From Hondaea fermentalgiana (lineage: Eukaryota > Sar > Bigyra > Thraustochytrida > Thraustochytriidae): a DNA stretch of 38,978 nt. Shown piece by piece: positions 37,902 to 38,978 of the stretch. The stretch spans positions 13,744 through 52,721 of the forward strand of contig NPFB01000098.1 in NCBI GenBank assembly GCA_014084085.1. The letters are read 5' to 3'. Made by a program: the position numbers and the translations under genes. The notes beneath the pieces are model-generated. The model ran no database searches and was not told the DNA's origin. It saw only the letters and a program-made list of their open reading frames with translations. How positions within the stretch are numbered: position 1 is the stretch's first letter; every line of letters begins with the position of its first letter.

Positions 37902-38369
37902 TTTGCTGGCAGTGCTGGCGTGGCTGCTGCCACCGCTGCTGCTGCTGCTGCTGCTAATGTTGTGCACGTGACTCGGAACGCAATGAAGATAAAGGACGAA
38001 GCTGTCGCGTCACCCTCGAGCTGAACGGCGGTGCTGTCTGTCTCCAGCCGGTCCGACGTCCTCTCCTGGCCAATGTGGATCTATCAACAACTCGCTCCCA
38101 AGGACAGGGAGACCGTCAAATGTCTCCTCGGCTTGGAGACACGATCAGGAAGATCGAATTTTGTTTGCTTGACATACCTACAACTCACACAAACAAAAGA
38201 AAAGCATGACTGCGAAACCCAAAATCTCTAACGGCTAGCCTCGTTGCGCAGTCCATGCTTACTTACTGTTAGCGCCACCTAGATATAGACGATTCTTTCT
38301 GCTGCAAGAGAGGTGGGAACTGGGAGGGAAGGGGGGAGCGGGCGATCGATACTTTGTGGGTGTGCTAAT
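37902..38369. other. Upstream region of the zinc-ribbon gene and 3' flank of the GNAT gene
   Basis: It contains a CTG trinucleotide tract (37931-37955) next to the zinc-ribbon ATG. A 52-codon plus-strand ORF (38073-38231, start MWIYQQLAPKDRETVK) has a normal composition but no other support. A 6-bp hairpin GTCTCC...GGAGAC lies at about 38119-38137. No other gene is seen. Confidence 0.4.
37931..37955. repeat. (CTG)n trinucleotide repeat
   Basis: About eight units; on the minus strand it would encode Ser in the upstream frame of the zinc-ribbon gene, but it lies before the first ATG. Confidence 0.85.
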
Positions 38370-38885
38370 CTAGAGCTTGGAGTACATGATGTGCGCGTCG
38401 ACAAGACCCATCTTCTGGTGCTGAAATGCGTCGGGGATGGTGCCAAGCACAGTAAAGCCAAGGTCTTTCCAAAGCTTAACCGCTCCCTTGTTCGACGCGA
38501 CAACAAAGTTAAATTGGATCGCATAGTATCCCAGACGCTTTGCTTCCGGGATGGAGTGCTCTCCCATGGCGCGGCCGATGCCAAGACCAAACTGTGTTGG
38601 GTCCACCATGAATGAGCCATTCGCAATGTGCGAGCCAAGCCCCATTTGATTGTCCTTGAGGATGTAGGTTCCCACGATTTTGCCTTCCTGCTCGGCAACG
38701 TACGTGTGAAATTTCTTGCCATACCAGTTGGCCAGCGCGTCTTCTCGGCTCATGTTCGGAGGAAACACATACGTGTCGCCTGTCTTGATCACTTCGCGAA
38801 ATATTTCCCAAATTCGTTCCACATCTCCGTCGTGCGCAGCGCGAATCCTCAGTGGGCCCTTTTTGGCCTTTGGCTGTTCGCCCAT
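38370..38885 (-). CDS. GNAT-family N-acetyltransferase
   Basis: The protein has 171 residues from the ATG at 38885. It is a single GNAT domain that would transfer an acetyl group from acetyl-CoA to an amine. Motif order is right: the N-terminal strand and helix LRIRAAHDGDVERIWEIF, the central strands EGKIVGTYIL and ANGSFMVDP, and the acetyl-CoA loop QFGLGIGRAM (98-107). The C-terminal block SNKGAVKLWKDLGFTVLGTIP is near-universal in the family. The loop has Phe99 where most members have Arg or Gln in the R/Q-x-x-G-x-G/A signature. A C-terminal family segment with DAHIMY is like uncharacterised bacterial and fungal acetyltransferases. Length matches a stand-alone enzyme. The substrate cannot be read from the sequence. 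Confidence 0.9.
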   Translation of the reverse strand: MGEQPKAKKGPLRIRAAHDGDVERIWEIFREVIKTGDTYVFPPNMSREDALANWYGKKFHTYVAEQEGKIVGTYILKDNQMGLGSHIANGSFMVDPTQFGLGIGRAMGEHSIPEAKRLGYYAIQFNFVVASNKGAVKLWKDLGFTVLGTIPDAFQHQKMGLVDAHIMYSKL

Positions 38886-38925
38886 CGTCCTGTGCGTCTG
38901 TGTGTCTGTCTGCCTCCTTGTCTGT

Positions 38926-38978
<53 letters not shown>
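38926..38978. repeat. (GCTT)n tetranucleotide microsatellite at the window end
   Basis: At least twelve units running to the edge, 40 bases upstream of the GNAT ATG; true length unknown. Probably in the promoter or leader. Confidence 0.95.

Noticed and set aside
1..38978. Bacterial-style operons, CRISPR arrays, insertion sequences or prophage
   Set aside because: No direct-repeat/spacer arrays, transposase motifs or Shine-Dalgarno spacing; gene content and introns are eukaryotic.

Overview
The window looks like nuclear DNA of a GC-rich, gene-dense microbial eukaryote. Genes are mostly single-exon, start at good Kozak contexts (A/G at -3, often G at +4), and encode purely eukaryotic machinery: kinesin, Cdc73/Paf1, importin-5, an R-SNARE, MFSD1, DEK and an LRRC45-like ciliary/centrosomal protein. 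Intergenic DNA is full of tri- to hexanucleotide microsatellites. My best guess is a thraustochytrid-like stramenopile (Labyrinthulomycetes). This is an inference from style; no marker gene here proves it. I see no rRNA, tRNA, CRISPR, transposase or viral gene.

Layout, left to right: M13 peptidase (+); ALDH3-type aldehyde dehydrogenase (+); PlsC-type glycerol-3-phosphate acyltransferase (-); LRRC45-like LRR/coiled-coil protein (-), divergent from a kinesin (+); Cdc73 (-); importin-5 (-); a CLU-domain/TPR protein (-), divergent from MFSD1-like transporter (+, one clear GT-AG intron); an unrecognised 250-residue protein (+); class I DAHP synthase (-), separated by a 3-kb repeat-rich gap from a DEK-domain chromatin protein (+); a longin R-SNARE (+) whose first exon I recovered by hand; an unrecognised zinc-ribbon protein with internal repeats (-); and a GNAT acetyltransferase (-).

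There is no operon logic. The genes serve separate housekeeping tasks: lipid metabolism (ALDH, GPAT), cytoskeleton/cilium (LRRC45-like, kinesin), chromatin and transcription (Cdc73, DEK), transport (importin-5, MFSD1), secretion (SNARE) and aromatic amino acid synthesis (DAHP synthase). The one pairing that may be functional is the head-to-head LRRC45-like/kinesin pair, which shares a 483-bp promoter region.

I did not find a self-contained novel system. The observations most worth checking are: an R-SNARE with Asn at the predicted ionic zero layer; a palindromic octamer TAGGCCTA that recurs six times, only in non-coding DNA; a decayed coding remnant beside a hairpin and a 23-G tract; a CLU/TPR protein with a cysteine cluster and a possible in-frame intron; and a zinc-ribbon protein with a repeated W-x-x-V-x-x-G-F motif that I do not recognise.
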